Translations under genes and position numbers: made by a program
Notes under the pieces: model-generated
Seen by the model: only the letters and a program-made list of their open reading frames with translations
What the model was told of the DNA's origin: nothing
Database searches by the model: none
Assembly: GCA_035527275.1 (NCBI GenBank)
Contig: DATLBA010000074.1
Coordinates: 1 to 58,701, forward strand
Reading direction: 5' to 3'
Source: DATLBA01 sp035527275
GTDB lineage: Bacteria; Planctomycetota; Phycisphaerae; FEN-1346
Length of the DNA stretch: 58,701 nt
In this document: piece after piece, positions 57,467 through 58,701 of the stretch
Numbering within the stretch: position 1 is the stretch's first letter
Layout: the number at the start of each line of letters is the position of its first letter

Positions 57467-57901
57467 TTAGAGTTTGAGTTCCTGCGGCTGCTGGGCCTGA
57501 TGCGGATGATCGGCCCCCGCGTACACTTTGAGTTTGGCGAACATTTTCCGCCCGAGGCGGCCTTTCGGCATCATCCGCCGCACCGCCAGTTCCACCGGCC
57601 GCGTCGGATGCTTCTTAATCATCTCCTCGTACGTGACAACCTTGTGGCCGCCCGGAAAATACGTGTACCAGTCGTACGTCTTGGCGCGGGCCTTGGAGCC
57701 GGTCACGCGGATCTTCTCGGCATTGATGACGACGACGTGGTCGCCGGTGTCATGGTTCGGCGTGTAGGTGGGCCGGTGCTTGCCCATCAGAATCGGCGCA
57801 ATGCGGGCCGCCAGTCGGCCGAGCACCTGGTCCGCGGCGTCCACGACCCACCAGGTCCGATCCACCTGCTCGGGTTTGAGAAACTGTGTTTTCACGTTCA
57901 T
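57467..57901 (-). CDS. rplM: 50S ribosomal protein L13
   Basis: L13 is an early-assembly protein of the large subunit. The 144-residue product has RTWWVVDAADQVLGRLAARIAPILMGKHRPTYTPNHDTGDHVVVINAEKI and the LAVRRMMPKGRLGRKMFAKLKVYAGADHPHQAQQP end. The ATG at 57901 matches the family start; the open frame upstream is not translated, since a strong promoter lies within it. Upstream is the promoter at 57987-58015, and further upstream a stretch of phased A/T tracts. Confidence 0.98.
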   Translation of the reverse strand: MNVKTQFLKPEQVDRTWWVVDAADQVLGRLAARIAPILMGKHRPTYTPNHDTGDHVVVINAEKIRVTGSKARAKTYDWYTYFPGGHKVVTYEEMIKKHPTRPVELAVRRMMPKGRLGRKMFAKLKVYAGADHPHQAQQPQELKL

Positions 57902-57986
57902 CCGGCTGCTCGCTGCCCGTTTCCATTCGATCGAAAGCAGGCGTCCGAGCACACGTCGGCCCGGTCGCCCCCGGCACAGGTCGGGC

Positions 57987-58015
57987 ACTATACGGGCAGA
58001 AAGGAGGCCTGTCAA
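57987..58015 (-). promoter_or_regulatory. strong rplM-rpsI promoter
   Basis: On the minus strand: perfect TTGACA (58010-58015), a 17-bp spacer and TATAGT (57987-57992). This gives a leader of about 80 nt to rplM. Confidence 0.9.
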
Positions 58016-58089
58016 GGCCGTATTCCGGCACCCGTGCCGCGGCACGTGCGCAGCGCCTCCAACTAGCCGCGAGCGTGCTTGCCCGCCGG

Positions 58090-58118
58090 AGCCCGCCACA
58101 GGCGGGTAAACCTCGGCG
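58090..58118. repeat. second copy of the GCCCGCCACAGGCGGG repeat
   Basis: GCCCGCCACAGGCGGG with TAAACCTCGGCG matches the right part of the repeat at 28634-28694. Confidence 0.75.
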
Positions 58119-58204
58119 GAGGTGGAAGCGAGCGGCACACCCCACGGGGCGCCGCCCGTGGGCGATTGGCACACACACATTGAGTAGGGCCGATGTGTTG
58201 GCGG

Positions 58205-58393
58205 GCGATTTGGGGTGGGTTTTGGGGGATTTTGGCCCGTTTTGGAGGCCAAATCGGCCCTGGCGCTTGCGCCAAGGGGGTTTGAGGGCCGAAATGTTAA
58301 GATGGGTAAGGCGTTTTCGGGCGCTTTTTTCGACTTTTTTGAGTTTTTTGGCGGAATTGGCCCCAAATTGGCGCTTTTTGCCCCCCTTTTTAC
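58205..58393. other. helically phased A/T tracts (predicted curved DNA)
   Basis: Runs of 3-6 T (or A) recur every 9-12 bp: starts near 58209, 58220, 58230, 58240, 58251, then 58281, 58292, 58314, 58325, 58335, 58344, 58355, 58365, 58375 and 58387. The three T6 runs at 58325, 58335 and 58344 are the strongest. Tracts in phase with the helix bend DNA. The stretch lies about 190-380 bp upstream of the rplM -35 element and has no convincing gene on either strand. Confidence 0.6.
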
Positions 58394-58564
58394 CCCCTAC
58401 GCATGCCGATGCGATGATGCGTCCGCGGGCGTGTTTCCGCCCTTCCCGTCGGCCCTGCTCCATGCGTTCGTCGGGCCCAGGCTGCCAAAATGGCAGTGAA
58501 AAACGGGGGAGGGAGAACGCGGAGTGCGGCCCGCCCACCAGACCGGCGGGTAAAAATGCGGAAC

Positions 58565-58606
58565 CGGGATGCCCTTGACGCGGGCGGTTATGGGTGTGGC
58601 CGGAAT
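58565..58606. repeat. second copy of the TGCCCTTGACGCGGGCGGTT repeat
   Basis: It matches 12884-12931, with the core identical and the following GGTTATGGGTG varying by single bases. It lies in the gene-free right end of the window. Confidence 0.7.
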
Positions 58607-58642
58607 ACCCGTCGCGGGCTGGGCCGGGTCAAAAGAAGAAGA

Positions 58643-58671
58643 CTGTGCAGAAGGTGCAGGCTCCTGCACAG
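58643..58671 (-). terminator. candidate terminator of a gene to the right of the window
   Basis: CTGTGCAG (58643-58650) and CTGCACAG (58664-58671) pair perfectly. On the minus strand the hairpin is followed by TCTTCTTCTTTT. No gene is visible beside it, so it would end a leftward gene lying beyond 58701. It could also form the alternative inner GTGCAG/CTGCAC hairpin. Confidence 0.4.
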
Positions 58672-58701
58672 CCTTTCATTGCCTTCGACCCGGCCCGACC
58701 G

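Noticed and set aside
57750..58538. Long N-terminal extension of rplM and the overlapping minus-strand frame
   Set aside because: A strong promoter lies inside (57987-58015) and the family start at 57901 is canonical; the lysine-rich upstream translation comes from the phased A/T tracts.
1..58701. CRISPR arrays and intact insertion sequences
   Set aside because: No regularly spaced identical repeats and no complete transposase gene; repeats present are dispersed palindromes.

Overview
The window looks like a piece of a bacterial chromosome from a GC-rich planctomycete, probably Phycisphaerae-like. This placement is inferred. It rests on high GC, two PEP-CTERM sorting tails, a complete V/A-type ATPase operon, a zinc-ribbon plus prepilin-style protein (DUF1559-like style), Rnf genes and many short palindromic intergenic repeats of the kind common in such genomes. 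No rRNA, CRISPR array, intact transposon or prophage is visible. One tRNA gene, tRNA-Ser(GCT), is present.

Layout. 1-4.4 kb: a NapH-like polyferredoxin, then selA and selB (selenocysteine incorporation). 4.4-5.2 kb: a decayed tyrosine-recombinase fragment next to tRNA-Ser. 5.3-12.7 kb: a URO-D family protein, then leftward der, a Gfo/Idh/MocA dehydrogenase, tyrS, pyrC and pyrB. 13.4-15.9 kb: a glycogen-synthase-like glycosyltransferase with a GH57 glycosidase. 16-20 kb, leftward: an osmoprotectant ABC transporter with a fused permease/binding protein, a SAM methyltransferase and a MarR regulator. 20.4-25.1 kb: an Fe-S aldo/keto reductase, hemL and two membrane-associated proteins of unknown function. 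25.1-28.5 kb, leftward: rnfE-rnfA-rnfB plus a secreted protein, and rpmA. 28.8-31 kb: a less GC-rich glycosidase gene bracketed by two PEP-CTERM fragments. 31.3-35.8 kb: a GH15 glucoamylase fused to a ferredoxin domain, followed by a GH133 debranching enzyme. 35.9-45.6 kb: a PTS EIIA protein, nine V-type ATPase subunits and a universal stress protein in one tightly packed run. 45.6-46.9 kb: repeat-rich DNA and one Zn-binding hypothetical protein. 46.9-52.4 kb, leftward: a TolC/MacA/MacB-like efflux operon. 52.6-53.1 kb: a ParE-type toxin-antitoxin pair. 53.3-57.9 kb, leftward: an amidohydrolase, argJ, argC, rpsI and rplM. The right end holds about 180 bp of helically phased A/T tracts.

How they work together. 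Four genes (GT, GH57, GH15-ferredoxin, GH133) form an alpha-glucan storage and breakdown set. The Rnf fragment and the V-ATPase are ion-translocating energy modules. The sugar-responsive EIIA sits directly at the head of the ATPase operon. Many genes have recognisable housekeeping promoters (TTGAC-like -35, TATAAT/TATAGT-like -10, 16-18 bp spacing), which I list where they are convincing. The most unusual objects are the GH15-ferredoxin fusion, the EIIA/V-ATPase/USP operon, the rnfEAB operon without rnfCDG, the glycosidase island whose PEP-CTERM tail lies in frame behind an amber codon, and the phased-tract curved DNA upstream of rplM.
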